Below are positions 30,025 through 41,960 of a stretch of DNA of 64,000 bases, piece after piece. The notes under the pieces are model-generated. The model saw nothing but the letters and a program-made list of their open reading frames with translations. It was not told where the DNA came from and did not search any database. Origin of the DNA: Cryoendolithus antarcticus. Lineage: Eukaryota > Ascomycota > Dothideomycetes > Cladosporiales > Cladosporiaceae. The stretch is taken from NCBI GenBank assembly GCA_002077065.1, contig NAJO01000029.1:496001-560000 (forward strand). The letters are read 5' to 3'. The position numbers and the translations under genes are program-made. How positions within the stretch are numbered: the stretch's first letter is position 1; the number at the start of each line of letters is the position of its first letter.

Positions 30025-32392
30025 CGAAGTCGGTGTTATTGCGCAGGGGTTGGTGGACAAGGAAGAGATGCGGTCGTCCTGAGGGCTTGGCGTCTTCTAG
30101 GGCCCTCACAGCATATTCGGTATGAGCCTTCAACGCCTTCGGACGAAATGCATCCTTAGAGCATTGTACACGTTTATTATGCCAAAGTCCTCAGACAGTA
30201 GTATCTGCCACGTCACCAACGCCAGATCAGGTCTTTCTCATGGGTAATGTGCGTCGATGTTCACAGCCCTTGCCAACGCTCCGATCGCACATGATACTGC
30301 TCATGGGACATCTCGACGACGTCAGAGCCCGAGCGACTTCATGCAGGCACCCGTGTACGATAGCAAGCTTCCCTTGGTCAGATGGAACTCTAACGACCAC
30401 GGTCTCGAACGGCTTGCTACAGAATGCGCTACGACGTACTATACCGCAAGACGATCCTGAGTGCATACATTTGACGGCCTTGTGATGGGCGACACCGGCA
30501 GCAGCCATGCAGAGAGATGATAATCCTGCCTTTTGTGATACGAAACCGAGTTACATTACGCAATCTAAGTTTCCAAGGCTGCCTCCTTTTGTCGCCCCAG
30601 AAAAGAAGCCACCGCCAAATGTCGCGAGACCACCCCGTCTACCATACGCCATAGCAACGCTCGAAGTACAGCAGAACAGATCCAGGGAACCCTCTAGAGC
30701 GCATCCGTCAGCAGTTGTACAGGGTGATGACACTCAGCAGACGACATCAACACTTACTCAGCCGGTGCAGTTCGCACATTTGCCATCATGACTGATGGTG
30801 CGCGTGGCCGTTTGATTGCATCCCGACTTTGACTTCGAGGCAGCGCATGACGAATGTATGCTGGTTGTATGGCCGCATCTGAAGCGGTAGACCACATTTG
30901 TGCAGTAGTTAACTAATGGTACGCCTTCGGATACAGCCTAGCAGGATAATTAGCGATGCTCGAGTTAAATCAATCTGCAGAGTTCTCACCATCGCATCGG
31001 GGTGCCGTGGAAAGAGATGTAGCGATTTCTTCTCTTGACTCGTTTTATGATTGGGCGAATGCCTGAAGATGTCGATTGAGATGTCTGCAAAGTATCGCAA
31101 GATGAAGAGGAGCAGCGCGCAGCAGAGTTCATGTACTCCTTCGAGCACCGGGTAGCAGCTTTGACAGCTGTTGTGGACGGTACCTGACATTCGCAACAAG
31201 GATTGTCGTGTCGAGAACCCGCATGCACGTATGGCATGTGTCCATTCGAGGACGCAAGGGAGATCCCAGAGATTGTGGAGAATAGCTTACAAAGTGCAGG
31301 CCATCTGTTTCACAGCTTTGCCCACTGGTCTGGTGCGAAAAGTGGCATATATCCGCTAATATTTCCTCTGGCCCTCTGAGTGCCGTCATTGCGACCATCT
31401 CACCGAAGCCCGCAATCTTCCTGAGATGATGTAGCAAGGTCGAAGCCACCACCCCTTGCGCGGACCTGGAGATGTCGAAGAGCAGTTGAGCGCTACACCG
31501 CCCGGCTTCGAAGCACGAAACCGTGCGGCAACGAGCTATTGCCTCCTTGGCTATGGACGTGTGCATGGCCAAGAAAGCACTTACAGTCGAGAGCCGCTCT
31601 CATCCTTATTAAAGCCGCCGGATGCGCGGCGCGGTCCGCTGTTGTCACACAGCATGGCCGAGACCCATATCTGCATACCAGTGCGCCATCAAACATACTT
31701 GCCAACATTGAGTTCACTCACCGCAAGATCATTATCCACATCCTACTGATATGGCGGTCAAGACACCGGCGGGACAACCCAAGCGACGTTACGTGAGTGG
31801 CCGTCCAATGCATAGCCCTGGACATCAGTCCTTCGCGGCTCTCCCCCCGAGAGGCACGGCATATGGACTGCCAGCCGGCGAAATGCAGGAATGTTACGGG
31901 CCATGTGGTCGTTCTGCGATCTTGACAGGTTGGAAGCACCGGCACACTGCACCGGATACAGGCATCGCCTGCCCGCATACCGTGTACCGTGGTGTACCGT
32001 GGCAGGGCTATCCAGGGTGGTCAGACGATGACAGCAACAGTCCATGAGCTCCTCTCAAACCTCACTGGTAAGGATCCAGTGTACGACGTCGCGGGATTCA
32101 AGGCCCGATGCACGCATACGGGGTACTGCGCACCTACACTTCCATAGTGAAAATCGCGGGCGCTTGTGTCTTTGCAGTAGTGCAGTGTACTAGTCCATGA
32201 CTCGGCAGATCGATATGGCTTGCAGTCGTTCGCTCCAAAATCTCGATGTCGCCACAGTGGCGTGCATAGACGTAGTGGTCGCAAGCACCCGATGCGGAAC
32301 ATTGTCTCAAGATGCTCTAGCCATGAAGTGCGTCATGGCAGAACTTCGCAAAATCATCTAGAAATTGGCTTCTGAATATGTACAATCAGCGA
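30025..32392. other. Gene-poor stretch, 2.4 kb
   Basis: The left end should carry the MDM12 promoter. Beyond it I recognise no gene. One ATG-started frame (30507-30791, plus) is Pro-rich with no domain. Another at 31751 begins with an ATG and meets a GTGAGT donor-like site 45 bases on, but no partner exon was found. A short tandem GTACCGTG duplication occurs near 31984-32001. I see no transposon ends or RNA gene. Confidence 0.4.
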
Positions 32393-33433
32393 TCATAGCT
32401 TGCCCTTCGCCTTGAATACGTAGCCCTTCCTCTGAGTTGCTTGAGTGGTGTCAACACTCTCCCACCACGGCCAGATAGCAGGCGCATCCTCTTCCATAGT
32501 GCCCTGGAAGTTAGCGTCTCGTTTCTGCATGAAAGCCTTGACACCTTCCGTGTTATCCTTCCCTCCGAAAAGCTCGTAGATCACCCTCGAGTCGAGCAAA
32601 TGCTGGCCTTCTGGCGAGTCTGCCCCGCGGTACATCATTTCGCGCATCAAGTAAGAGCTGACCGTTGACGTGTTCTCCGCGATCTCGTCTGCAAGAGCGA
32701 GGGCGCGAGGCAGCACAGCAGTCGGATGTGGGACCAGCTCCGTGAACAGATCGTCGAACAACGAATGCGAGGCCGGGTAAATTGCCCCTGTTGTCGTCAA
32801 ATGCAAAGCTTTCGACATTCTGATTCCAATATTAGTCAGTGTCCTCGCTTTCTGTCAGCAATAACCTCACCCAATGAGCCTCGGCAGAAACCAGCTGCTA
32901 CAAGCCTCCATCACTATGCCCCTCCTAGCAAATACAAACCCCACCTTCGCCTGATCCCACGCAACCCGAATAGCACAAGGCAGTGTCATCGTAATTCCCA
33001 CGCCAACTGCACTACCGTTCAAAGCCGCAATGACGACCTTCCTACAGCGGTAGATCGCCAACGCTACTCTCCCGCCTCCATCACGATGGTCCCTCGGATG
33101 CTCTCCCTGCCCATCGCCAAAGCCGTTAACCAGATCCGCGCCAGCGCAGAAGATGCTAGGTCCAGGAGTGCCCTTTGGTGCGCCAGCTTTGGGGGCTAAC
33201 AGGCCGCCAGTGAGGACTGCAACTTTGACGCGGGGGTCGAGCGAGATGGTGTTGAAGACTTGGACTAATTCGCGCTCCATGATGGGTGTGAAGGCATTGT
33301 GGTTGTCGGGGCGGGAAAGAGAGACTGTAAGGACCTTTGTTGCGGTTGGAAAGGACGCGGGATTGTGGGAGACGCGGACTTGGGTTAGGGGGAGGGAGGC
33401 GTAAGAATCGGGGATGGGGATTGGAGTTGCCAT
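32393..33433 (-). CDS. Enoyl-CoA hydratase/isomerase family protein
   Basis: Two exons joined across a 51-bp intron (32820-32870) encode 329 residues. Crotonase-fold motifs are visible: RPDNHNAFT; the oxyanion-hole segment SIFCAGADLVNGFGDG; and RCRKVVIAALNGSAVGVGIT followed by FARRGIVMEACSSWFLPRLI. Exon 2 continues GMSKALHLTTTGAIYPA. The family acts on enoyl-CoA thioesters in beta-oxidation, as hydratase or as delta3,delta2-isomerase. Glu in GIVMEACSSW sits where the catalytic acid is expected. The protein ends KAKGKL, close to but not a canonical SKL-type peroxisomal signal, so peroxisomal location is possible. The start ATG at 33433 is the only one ahead of the fold. Confidence 0.9.
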
Positions 33434-33898
33434 GATAGCGATTTCTTATAGTTCAGGCCCTGATCTCGCAAACGAGATGGGGTACTGTTTGGTAAGAGGT
33501 GAGTACGTGAAGGAAAGGAAGAGCGGGAGTCGACGTGTCAGATGAAGTGTGTGATCGGAGACTATACCTGCAATACTTATATCGACTAGCCGCGACGCTC
33601 GTTCGATGTGATATACATGTCGTGGATGAGGAGTGAAGCCACCTCTACCTCGGCAAGGCCACTTTCCTCTGATGGCCTCAGGCGCATATTTCTACCGACG
33701 GGAATTTGGTTGGAGATTTCAGGACAAGGTAGAGCATATCATCAGTATCTACATCTCGTCGACAGGAGATCTATGTGATGTACCACAGATGCAACGTGCA
33801 TTCCCATGACCCTGGGTATCAAAACAATGCCCTCGCTGAACGCCTCACAGAGTCCCTGTGCACCGTTCCATTTTCGTTTCCTTTTCCGGATTGACTTT
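33434..33898. other. Intergenic spacer
   Basis: This 465 bp contains the promoter of the enoyl-CoA hydratase gene and the 3' end of the neighbouring hydrolase gene. No separate gene was recognised. Confidence 0.4.
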
Positions 33899-35620
33899 TC
33901 ACATTTCCATACTCGTCTCGCCATCCCTCGCCACATCAACCGGCGCCTGGCTGCGTGCCGACAAACGCCTACCGACACCCTCCCCGGCTGCCAATGCACC
34001 CACCTCATCAGCAACGGGCACCGAGATCCACCACCTAATCCCTGAGTCCTTTTGAAGTATTTCCAAATCGTCTGAGCCACCGACCTCAATGCCGGCATCT
34101 CGTGCAACTTGCACCATAGCCCTCACGTTCAGATCTATTATCGGTTCCGGTTCCTCGGCTTTGGCGAAACGCCGCGTGAGCCAGGGGAACAGGATTCCAA
34201 AGTCAGATTGATTGAAGTGTTGGCTGCGGAGGGGGTAGAACATATGTGGGCCTGGGGTGTGTTGGTGTGTTGTTGGGGTGGCAGCTTGATCGGGCGTATG
34301 GGAGGAAGGGCTGGAGGCTTTGCGTGAGGGGACGGGTCGGGGTGAAGGCGAGCGCTCGGATGCATAGCCTGAATCTTGAGCGGACGAGGGTGAGTCGTCG
34401 CGTAAGCGAGCCCAGTTGGGTAGGAGCTTGCCTTTCTCGCGGGAAAGTTGAGGTACCAATGAAGGTCTCCTCGAAGTCATGGGCGCTGCGATGATATGGC
34501 GTGTGACATCTCGATTGGCAGTCCACCGGTGGAAGGACTCGGAGAGGACCGAAAGGACATTATCGCCTTTTGGCCCTCCGTGGCTGTAACTCGGTAGCGG
34601 GCGGTCGTACAACCAGCTCTGCTCTGGTGATCGGAAGGGAAGACACCACATGTCCAGCAGCAGTGCCGGAGACTCCGGCATGATCTGCTGCACGATCGCT
34701 GCGTCCGAATTCGGCACCAGAAGCGGCTTTGTGACCTCCGCTGGCTTCTCCTGATAGTAGTGCACGCTCTTCAGTAACTGCACGATCGTCGCAGCGCCAA
34801 AAGAGTGGCCTGCCCAGCTGACCTTGCCCGGCCGGTGAATGTCCAAGACGCCCTCAAAGCGCTTCAGCACCTCGCTCCTCACACCGCGTGAAGAGCTCGT
34901 ATTGTCGTCCAGATTATCCAGCGTCTCCCCAGCATCAATCTTCATTAATGCCTCAAATGCCACGCTAACCTCCCACAATCGTATCCGCAATTGCTTGTCC
35001 CGTCCCTCGTATGCCTCTGGCCCAGGCTCATGCGTAATCTTCACCGGACTTATAGACCTCGCAGGCGCCGCTGCAGTGGCTCGTACGTGCTGCATCGGAC
35101 TACTCCCGTCCCTGTGATCTAGCGCGATCACGACCATCCCATGCGATGCCAAATCGCCGCAGATGTAGCTGTACGTGTTCCTGCTGCCTGCCAACCCGTG
35201 GCTGAAGACTGTGACTGGCCATCGGCCGGTACTGGTGGGCGGGGTGAGGATCTCAGCGTTCCGATGTGCAGGAAGCTTAATCCAGTAGAGATGCTGAGGG
35301 AGGAGCGATATCGCGCTTGCCATGCGGTCTTTCGCTCCGAGAAATCGAGCAAAGGCGCTTATGGTCTCCTTCTGCGGTTTCGCCACCCATCGCACCGGCC
35401 TGGATTTGTCGTGACAGCCAGGTCGTTCGCAGGGATAGAAGATTCGAAATGCGGCGGTCTCGACTGCGCCTTCGGGTGCTTCGCTCGGGGATGGAAGGTC
35501 GGAGATGGGTATCTCGACATCCACTGTGCCGACTGCGTACTGGCCGTGGTAGTCGGGGAAGGAGTTAATGGGGTTTAGAGAGCTGAGAGAGGAGCTGAAA
35601 GAGGAGAAGAGGGATGCCAT
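33899..35620 (-). CDS. PAF-acetylhydrolase-like lipase
   Basis: A single exon encodes 573 residues of the plasma/intracellular PAF-acetylhydrolase (alpha/beta hydrolase) family. The oxyanion-hole strand is VTVFSHGLAGSRNTY (about 137-150) and ALDHRDGS follows. The nucleophile elbow GHSFGAAT places the catalytic serine at about residue 273. A conserved RPVRWV/FARFL region precedes the core. Residues about 385-450 are a disordered Ser/Pro-rich insertion not found in the animal enzymes. The late segment SDFGILFPWLTRRFAKAEEP is typical of the fungal members. The enzyme should cleave short or oxidised acyl chains from phospholipids. There is no signal peptide, so it is probably intracellular. The start at 35620 gives the usual short Ser/Phe-rich leader and SFPDYHGQYAVGTVDVEIP. 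Confidence 0.9.
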   Translation of the reverse strand: MASLFSSFSSSLSSLNPINSFPDYHGQYAVGTVDVEIPISDLPSPSEAPEGAVETAAFRIFYPCERPGCHDKSRPVRWVAKPQKETISAFARFLGAKDRMASAISLLPQHLYWIKLPAHRNAEILTPPTSTGRWPVTVFSHGLAGSRNTYSYICGDLASHGMVVIALDHRDGSSPMQHVRATAAAPARSISPVKITHEPGPEAYEGRDKQLRIRLWEVSVAFEALMKIDAGETLDNLDDNTSSSRGVRSEVLKRFEGVLDIHRPGKVSWAGHSFGAATIVQLLKSVHYYQEKPAEVTKPLLVPNSDAAIVQQIMPESPALLLDMWCLPFRSPEQSWLYDRPLPSYSHGGPKGDNVLSVLSESFHRWTANRDVTRHIIAAPMTSRRPSLVPQLSREKGKLLPNWARLRDDSPSSAQDSGYASERSPSPRPVPSRKASSPSSHTPDQAATPTTHQHTPGPHMFYPLRSQHFNQSDFGILFPWLTRRFAKAEEPEPIIDLNVRAMVQVARDAGIEVGGSDDLEILQKDSGIRWWISVPVADEVGALAAGEGVGRRLSARSQAPVDVARDGETSMEM

Positions 35621-36365
35621 CGCTAGAGGCTATGGGTGGGAAGTGCCACTCGTGTCGCCGTCGCCGTCGCCGCCGCCTCGGCTGGAAGAACGCTGCAAAA
35701 GTCCACAATGGAATGCTGGTGAATGCAGAGCTAACACGACTTCTCTGGCCGATGCTATGGGCTGACAGCAATCGCGTGCCAGCATATGAACAAAGAGAAA
35801 ATTAATTTGCGTAGAAGAAGCCGATTGGAAAGGAGATGCGAAAAGAGGAAATACTGCACGCGATCACAGTTGTGGCGCAATCGCAGATGGCCGGCATTAC
35901 ATACCTAAGTGGATAGAATTTTGCCATGTGAGCGGCAGATCTCCCGATTCGAGGAGGCTGACGTCAAGGTCGGAGGCTTGACTGCGACATTATACCATGG
36001 CATCGGATGTACATGGGAGCATACTGTGAACCCAATTCACCTCATTGTAGTAGGGAAAATTAATTCAATCAGCAGATGCGAACCATATAAGCTGTATCCG
36101 AAGGCAAGAAAGCAGCTCCGCTCCAACAAAAATCCGGATGCTCCTCTGGCACTACAAATTTACCTACAACAGCAAGTAGGCCATGCATCGTTACGGAGAG
36201 AAGCAGGCAATAGGGAGAGGAACCAGGTGATAATGTCGATGTTACTGCCTCCGGCCTTCGGGACTCTCAAAGACACGGCCACAAGCGCTTAACTGCTACA
36301 GATGCACTTATGATAGCATAGGAACAACCAGACGTTTGGGGAAGCGGAAGTAGATGTACAGCACT
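35621..36365. other. Intergenic spacer
   Basis: This 745 bp contains the promoter of the hydrolase gene on its left and the 3' UTR of the acyl-CoA dehydrogenase gene on its right. An open frame at 35909-36292 has no recognisable domain. Nothing else stands out. Confidence 0.4.
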
Positions 36366-37773
36366 CTACGTGGTATACTCCTTCTGCAGCAACCTCGCGA
36401 TAGTCGAGAGCTGTATGTTGCTGGTGCCTTCATAGATCTGGCCGATCTTCGAGTCCCTCCAGTACTTCTCCGCCAGACCCTCTCTGACGAAGCCCATACC
36501 GCCCATCCACTCGATCGCCTGCCCGCTGACCTTGCCCGCGACTTGACTAGCATAAAGCTTCGCCATCGCAGCATCCTTGACGAAGTCCTCCCCGGCTTCC
36601 TTCTTCCGCGCGGCGTTGTAGACGAGTGCTCGCGCGGCACAGATCTCGGTGTATGCCTGCGCGAGCTGGAATTGCATGCCCTGGAATTCGCCGACGAGGC
36701 TGCCGAATTGCTTGCGGTCGTTCCAGACGTACTTTGCTGCGTTGCTGAAAGCTCCGAGTGCTAGGCCAGTCATTTGTGCTGCGATACCAATGCGACCTTC
36801 GTTCAGGAGACCGATGGCGTACTTGTAGCCGTGACCTTCCTCACCGAGCAGATTGCCATGCGGCACATCCACATCATCGAAGTTCAGCACGCATGTCGAC
36901 GAAGCCTTGATACCGAGCTTCTTTTCCTTCTTCGCGATTGTCAATCCCTTCGTATCTTTGTCCATGACAAACGCCGTGATCCCCTTATACCCCTTCTCCG
37001 GCGCCAGATTCGCAAACACAATAAAGAACCCTGCTTCCATACTATTCGTAATCCACATCTTGCTCCCATTGATCCTGTACCCATCTGTCGTCTTCTCCGC
37101 CCTTGTCTTCAGCGCGAATGCATCTGATCCGGACGCCGGCTCGCTTAAACAAAAGCTGCCCACAGTGTTGGTCGCAAGTTTCGGTAACCACTTCTTCCGA
37201 CTCTCCTCGGTCCCATACTTCAAGACTGCCGTATTGACCAGCGTATTATGCACATCCACCATGACACTCACACTCGGATCGACCTTGGCTAACTCCTCGA
37301 TCCCCACAATCGCCGCCGTGAAATTCATCCCCGCGCCGCCGTACTTCTCTGGGATCTCGATCCCCATCAGCCCTTGCTCGAAGGCTTTCTCTATGATTGC
37401 GGGATCCATCTTCTCGGCTTCATCCATTTCGCGGACTTTGGGAAGGATGTCTTCGTTGGCAAATTTGGAGACAGAGTCGGCCATTGCTTGCTCGAGGTCG
37501 CTGAAGTGCGTTATGGGGGTTGGGAGCATGGTGGAGAGGTCGTAAGGGGCGCCTTCGGTTGTGATGTTGTCGGTGTCGTAGCGGAGGGTGGGGCTGCTGG
37601 AGAGACATCGCGAGCTGTACTGAGATTAGTTACAATGTTGGATAGTGACTTGAAATGCGGTATGCGTACTTTGCGACCCTCTTGGGTACTGCTGTGCGAC
37701 TTGCTGGGACTCGGACTGTGGAGGAGGCGGCTACCCTTACAAGAGGCCGGACGGAGCGCACGAATGAAGCCAT
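36366..37773 (-). CDS. Mitochondrial short/branched-chain acyl-CoA dehydrogenase
   Basis: Two exons (intron 37615-37669, 55 bp) give 450 residues. Exon 1 encodes a basic amphipathic presequence (MASFVRSVRPLVRVAASS) with no acidic residue, typical of matrix import. The mature part carries IPEKYGGAGMNFTAAIVGIE, SFCLSEPASGSDAFALKT, KMWITNSMEAG, FDDVDVPHGNLLG, QFGSLVGEFQGMQFQLA and, near the end, the segment IGQIYEGTSNIQLSTIARLL. The EGTSN block contains the Glu used as catalytic base in short-chain and short/branched-chain enzymes. It oxidises acyl-CoA to 2-enoyl-CoA with FAD, passing electrons to ETF. Substrate class (butyryl- or 2-methylbutyryl-CoA) cannot be fixed by eye. Without the first exon the frame would start at an internal Met and lose the presequence. 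Confidence 0.93.
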
Positions 37774-38143
37774 GACGGAATGGAAGAAGATGCGATGGAG
37801 AGTAGAAGATGAAGACTGCGTGTCTGATTACCAAGGAAAATTTGTTGTAATCGTCTCGCGACCTACAAGACTTCTACATGCACAATGCAATTGTCAACAT
37901 GTGAAAGATCACTCCGGCTGCACGAGGCTCAAGGTACAGCCGAGGTCAGATCGGTGACGGCGGACCGCCGTTTCCGGCCAAACTTTATGAAGCTTGGCAT
38001 CAATGTCGGCGATGTTCTGAACAAAGTTATGCAGCACTCGTCACGCCAGACATGAATACGGAGAGAAAAGGTAGAATCGCTTGAAGTCATAGCGAGCGAA
38101 TGGTCCTTGCATACGAAGCATGTAGTACCTACATCCGGCAGCA
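37774..38143. promoter_or_regulatory. Divergent promoter, acyl-CoA dehydrogenase / NPR2
   Basis: These 370 bp separate two outward-facing start codons and must contain both promoters. No specific factor site is recognised. Confidence 0.4.
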
Positions 38144-39580
38144 ATGCTGCACGCTATCTTCTACGCCCGATTCCACCCCGAGCGAGGACCGGAGCTCTTC
38201 TCGCAATGGCCACCCGATCTTGCCCTCTTCCAGGGTAGCACTGGCTCGCCATCTGGACTGCTAGACTTCTTCGAGTTGTCGACGTTCCTGGTACCACCAC
38301 AGGATCTCGCGAACAGGGCGTTGTCAGTATGTGCAAGCGGGTACCGAGTCCTGGGCTTTCCTATCAGCCTGGAGGGCGCGCATTACCCGCGTAATAGATT
38401 CGTGTTCAATGTGTGTCTGATCTTGAACGAGAGCCTTGATCAAGCATGGGTGAAGCCGTGGGAAGCCATCGTAGCCAAGCTCGCTAGATTCATGCGGGAT
38501 CTGGAGTGCAGTGGCGGTACTAAAGGCATGCTCAGCCGAGAGGAAAGCATTCGAGATGCTGGAGGCGAGGAGACTGGTGTTGTGGCGAAATTGTTGAAGG
38601 GCGTCTTCGAAAATCTGAACGAGTACGGCGAGTGCTGCGTCCGCGTGTCGAAGTACCAGGTGTTGAATCTACGCTTGAGTGCGCCCGATGCTGAGCTCAT
38701 CCCAACGCCGAACGTCTGTGATCACGACGTCCCACTGTTCATCCGGTCTCTGCAATCATCTGATTACGAGACATTGGATCTGGTACTTGCTCAGATCGCG
38801 CCGCATTTCAACGGTGTATCTCATGTCAAGAAGATCGCTCAGCTGGCTGACGTTCACCTCCCACTCGCTCGGAAGGCTATACGTACCCTCGTCCGCAGTG
38901 GACATGCAATGATACTTGATATCTTCCATTTTCAGGCAGCCTATCAGCTTACTCCTGACTTCGCGTGGTTTGCCAGTGACGCCGAGATGGTTGACGAATG
39001 CAGAGTGTACAGTACGATCAATCCCGCCGACAACATCTTTGCTCCATCCTGGGACGCGGACACGAGATCTCGCGCGACAAGGATGGGAACAATCTCGAGG
39101 ACTACAGTCATCGAGTTGTACAGTGCTATTGACGGCGCGATCACTGTCGCAGACTTCTGCACCACACACGAGGTGCGACTATACAACATAGATGTGCGGA
39201 GGTTCTTCACGTTCGGTATCATCAAGGGCTTCCTCCGACGCAGACACAGGTATATCGTGGGCTTCAGCACTTTCAACACCACGGACCGCACGTCCAATGC
39301 TGCTCGCTGGAAGCCCGAGTCAGATCCTGATAAGTCTTGGCGCGATGCAGCTTTCTCGTCGGGTTGGGCTACTCCCCCTGTGCACAGCCCGACGATGACA
39401 AAAGAACCCTTGCCGTCCGATAAGCAACTTAGAGACGATCTGGATGCGAAGCTGGGTAAGTACTTGGATGGGCACCACTGCATCGATCAGATTTGTGTTG
39501 ATCTGGGTATGACTGAGAAGGCGATACTGGCCCGACTGCACTCGGGAGTATTTGGTGATGTTGCAGTGCTCCTGCGGTGA
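38144..39580 (+). CDS. npr2: Npr2, SEACIT/GATOR1 subunit
   Basis: A single exon encodes 478 residues. The N-terminus MLHAIFYARFHPERGPELFS is the family hallmark and opens a longin-type domain; GYRVLGFPISLEGAHYPRNR and FVFNVCLILNES follow, then YGECCVRVSKYQVLNLRL. The C-terminal part has winged-helix-like segments (VKKIAQLADVHLPLARKAIR; IKGFLRRRHRYIVGF). Npr2 with Npr3 and Iml1 forms SEACIT, the GTPase-activating complex on the vacuole that switches off TORC1 through Gtr1 when nitrogen or amino acids are short. The length is in the usual fungal range and no stop or frameshift is seen. It shares a divergent promoter with the acyl-CoA dehydrogenase gene. Confidence 0.95.
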   Translation: MLHAIFYARFHPERGPELFSQWPPDLALFQGSTGSPSGLLDFFELSTFLVPPQDLANRALSVCASGYRVLGFPISLEGAHYPRNRFVFNVCLILNESLDQAWVKPWEAIVAKLARFMRDLECSGGTKGMLSREESIRDAGGEETGVVAKLLKGVFENLNEYGECCVRVSKYQVLNLRLSAPDAELIPTPNVCDHDVPLFIRSLQSSDYETLDLVLAQIAPHFNGVSHVKKIAQLADVHLPLARKAIRTLVRSGHAMILDIFHFQAAYQLTPDFAWFASDAEMVDECRVYSTINPADNIFAPSWDADTRSRATRMGTISRTTVIELYSAIDGAITVADFCTTHEVRLYNIDVRRFFTFGIIKGFLRRRHRYIVGFSTFNTTDRTSNAARWKPESDPDKSWRDAAFSSGWATPPVHSPTMTKEPLPSDKQLRDDLDAKLGKYLDGHHCIDQICVDLGMTEKAILARLHSGVFGDVAVLLR

Positions 39581-39817
39581 CAATCGCTTTGCTAAGCTTG
39601 TGACGAAGTTGCCATGACAGCCCACGCGCCCGTCAGCAGGCATGATGTTCTTTGTTAGATGCTCACTACTACTCAGAAGCCGGATGCGGGTCTGCAATGT
39701 ATATACGCGCACTTCGGACAAAGGAACCGCCAAGCGCAAGAGATCCTTCTCAACGACCGCCAATCTTTGCAGAAGTTGAGCAGCAAAATTACCGGGGATA
39801 ATATCACGCCGCCCACC

Positions 39818-41398
39818 ATGACAGACAAAGTCGTCGTTACCGAAGAAAGGTTCACTGACGTGGCACATCGCCTAATCGGTAAAGGCGGCGAAGGCGAAGC
39901 CAACCTAGCTATACGGTACAACCACCAAACCCACCAAATCGTCGACCGCTTCGTCTCGAAAAGCGCACAAAGATGGCTGATCGATGTTCGGGACCCGTGA
40001 TGGGTTCTTGATGAGGAAAGTCGAGTTTACCTGCCTATGGAGATCATGGCGATGAAGACACTAGCTTCGACCAACTTGCCGAAATGTAAACATATTGTTG
40101 GAGTCCGCGGCTGGCATTGGGATATTCTGCAAGGCTTGTACAGGATACACACAGAATTTTGTCCCTATGGTGACCTGTCTCTAAGTCGTCAAGCTGTTCG
40201 CAGACCTGACGGAGAACATCCATGAGAATGGAGTTACGGAGGACGAGAACGAGATTGCTCATTTACCCGAGCCAGCGCTGTAGTACATTCTCGAGGCTTT
40301 CTATGATGCTGGGCTGACGCTGGAGTTTGGAGCTTGTAATGGTGCACGAGACCCTGACTGGGAGAAGATCTTGCATAGGGACATCAAGCCTGTGAGTTGA
40401 TAGGTTTCCCGCGATAATATTCTGGTTCACTAATGGCTCTGCAGAAAAATATCTTCTTGGCCGAGCCGAGTGAGAGCTATCCACATTATCCAACGTCAAA
40501 GCTGGTATGCCGATCACTCTCGCAAAACGATAAGCCTTGACTGTGCAGCTGACCTATCCCCCATTACAGGCGATTTCGGACTAGCCATCTTTGAGACCGA
40601 TGCAGACCACCACGACTTCTACACCGAAGGTTCTGACGGTTATTTGTCTCCGGAACAAGTGGTGCACAGTCCGATCGGCGACGAAGACAGTAGCGAAGAC
40701 GGCTCCAAGTATGGATCCGACTTGAAACGCCGGCAAGCTGAGCTTGACGGTGAAGACACAAAATGAAGGATGAGGAAGACATCAAGCTGAAAGACGAGAA
40801 GAACATCAAAGACGAAGACGACGCGATGGAGACCGACAGCAACGCCAACGACGACAGCTGGATGACGAGCGCCGAAGCACCTGATAGCGGTGTACCGATC
40901 TTCCTCAGCTCGAGGGGTACGCTCAAATGACCCAAGCTCACAATGGCACCCAATGTCTTCAACGTCGGCATCTGCGTCATGAACATGATGAATCAGCACA
41001 GCGATGCGACCGCGATACTAGATTGGGAATCTGCTCTCAACGACGGCACGCCTCAATTCAGCGATGCAGCTATCGCGAAGTACAGTAGGGTACTCATGAG
41101 GACTGTCAGAGCGTGCGTCCGCTACAGACCGAACGACCGATGCACATTCACGGATCTAAAAGCCCGCATCAATCGACATACTGCTGGGCCAATCCGATTG
41201 GGTTTCGTGAACCAGCCTTACGAGTGGAAGCATGATCGTGCGGAGAGTATGAGGCGTAATCAAGCGCCGATGAACGTCGCGACCCTGCATGATATCGGGA
41301 GGTTCTACGACCCATATACAATTGGTCTCAGTTCGATTCGGAGGTTTTCGAATCGGAGGAAGGGCTGCTTGGGGCTCAGTGAGCGGCTGACGTGGTAA
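39818..41398 (+). pseudogene. Protein kinase pseudogene 1 (tandem family)
   Basis: The kinase layout is recognisable but broken. A plausible ATG at 39818 opens MTDKVVVTEERFTDVAHRLI then GKGGEGEANLAIR (glycine-loop-like). An in-frame TGA stands at 39998-40000, followed in the same frame by a helix and EFCPYGDLS. The frame then shifts near 40190 and meets a TAG near 40281. The catalytic loop LHRDIKP is intact at about 40374-40391, with an intron-like GTGAGT...CTGCAG before KNIFLAEP. GDFGLAIFETD and GYLSPEQVV lie at 40567-40665. The C-terminal lobe (CVRYRPNDRCTFTDL; a tail to about 41398) is in yet another frame. At least two stops and one frameshift fall outside plausible introns, so no kinase can be made. 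Confidence 0.8.
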
Positions 41399-41960
41399 GT
41401 CTGGTGTTTGGTGTCGGTACGGAAACCATAGGCTGTATGGTCCGTTGTGGAATATATTGGTCTATACAATGCAATTCAGCAGGTGGCATCTTGTCAACAA
41501 AGAGCACTGTCCTTCTACAAGAAGCTACGGCTCAGTACCGGATCCGGCCACATCTTGGACGATACTGGATACAAAGAAATCTACCGCCTACAATCTGGAC
41601 GTTCAATCACACAGTCCTCGACAACGACCACACATGCACTCTTCCGAAAGTCTGAAGACCTCTCATGCAGTCATCGGCAGCATCACAAGATTGAACGACG
41701 CATCGAGACGCATTCGGGAAAGAGACGCACAAGACAACCTCTTTGACCAGTCCACGCTATCTCTCACTAAAGTTCTTAGCGCAGGAGTTGTGCGGCAGTG
41801 CAGCCCATAGTAGCACAACACACGTTCAGACTTTTGGGCGACCTGGAGGTACATTGACCAGGACCGAGCACGCCACCAGCACAGCTCGCCCAGCATGACT
41901 CGGTCATCACCAGAAGAGATCGTGGCTAAGAGCGGAAAGCCCTCTCACACTATTAAGGCT

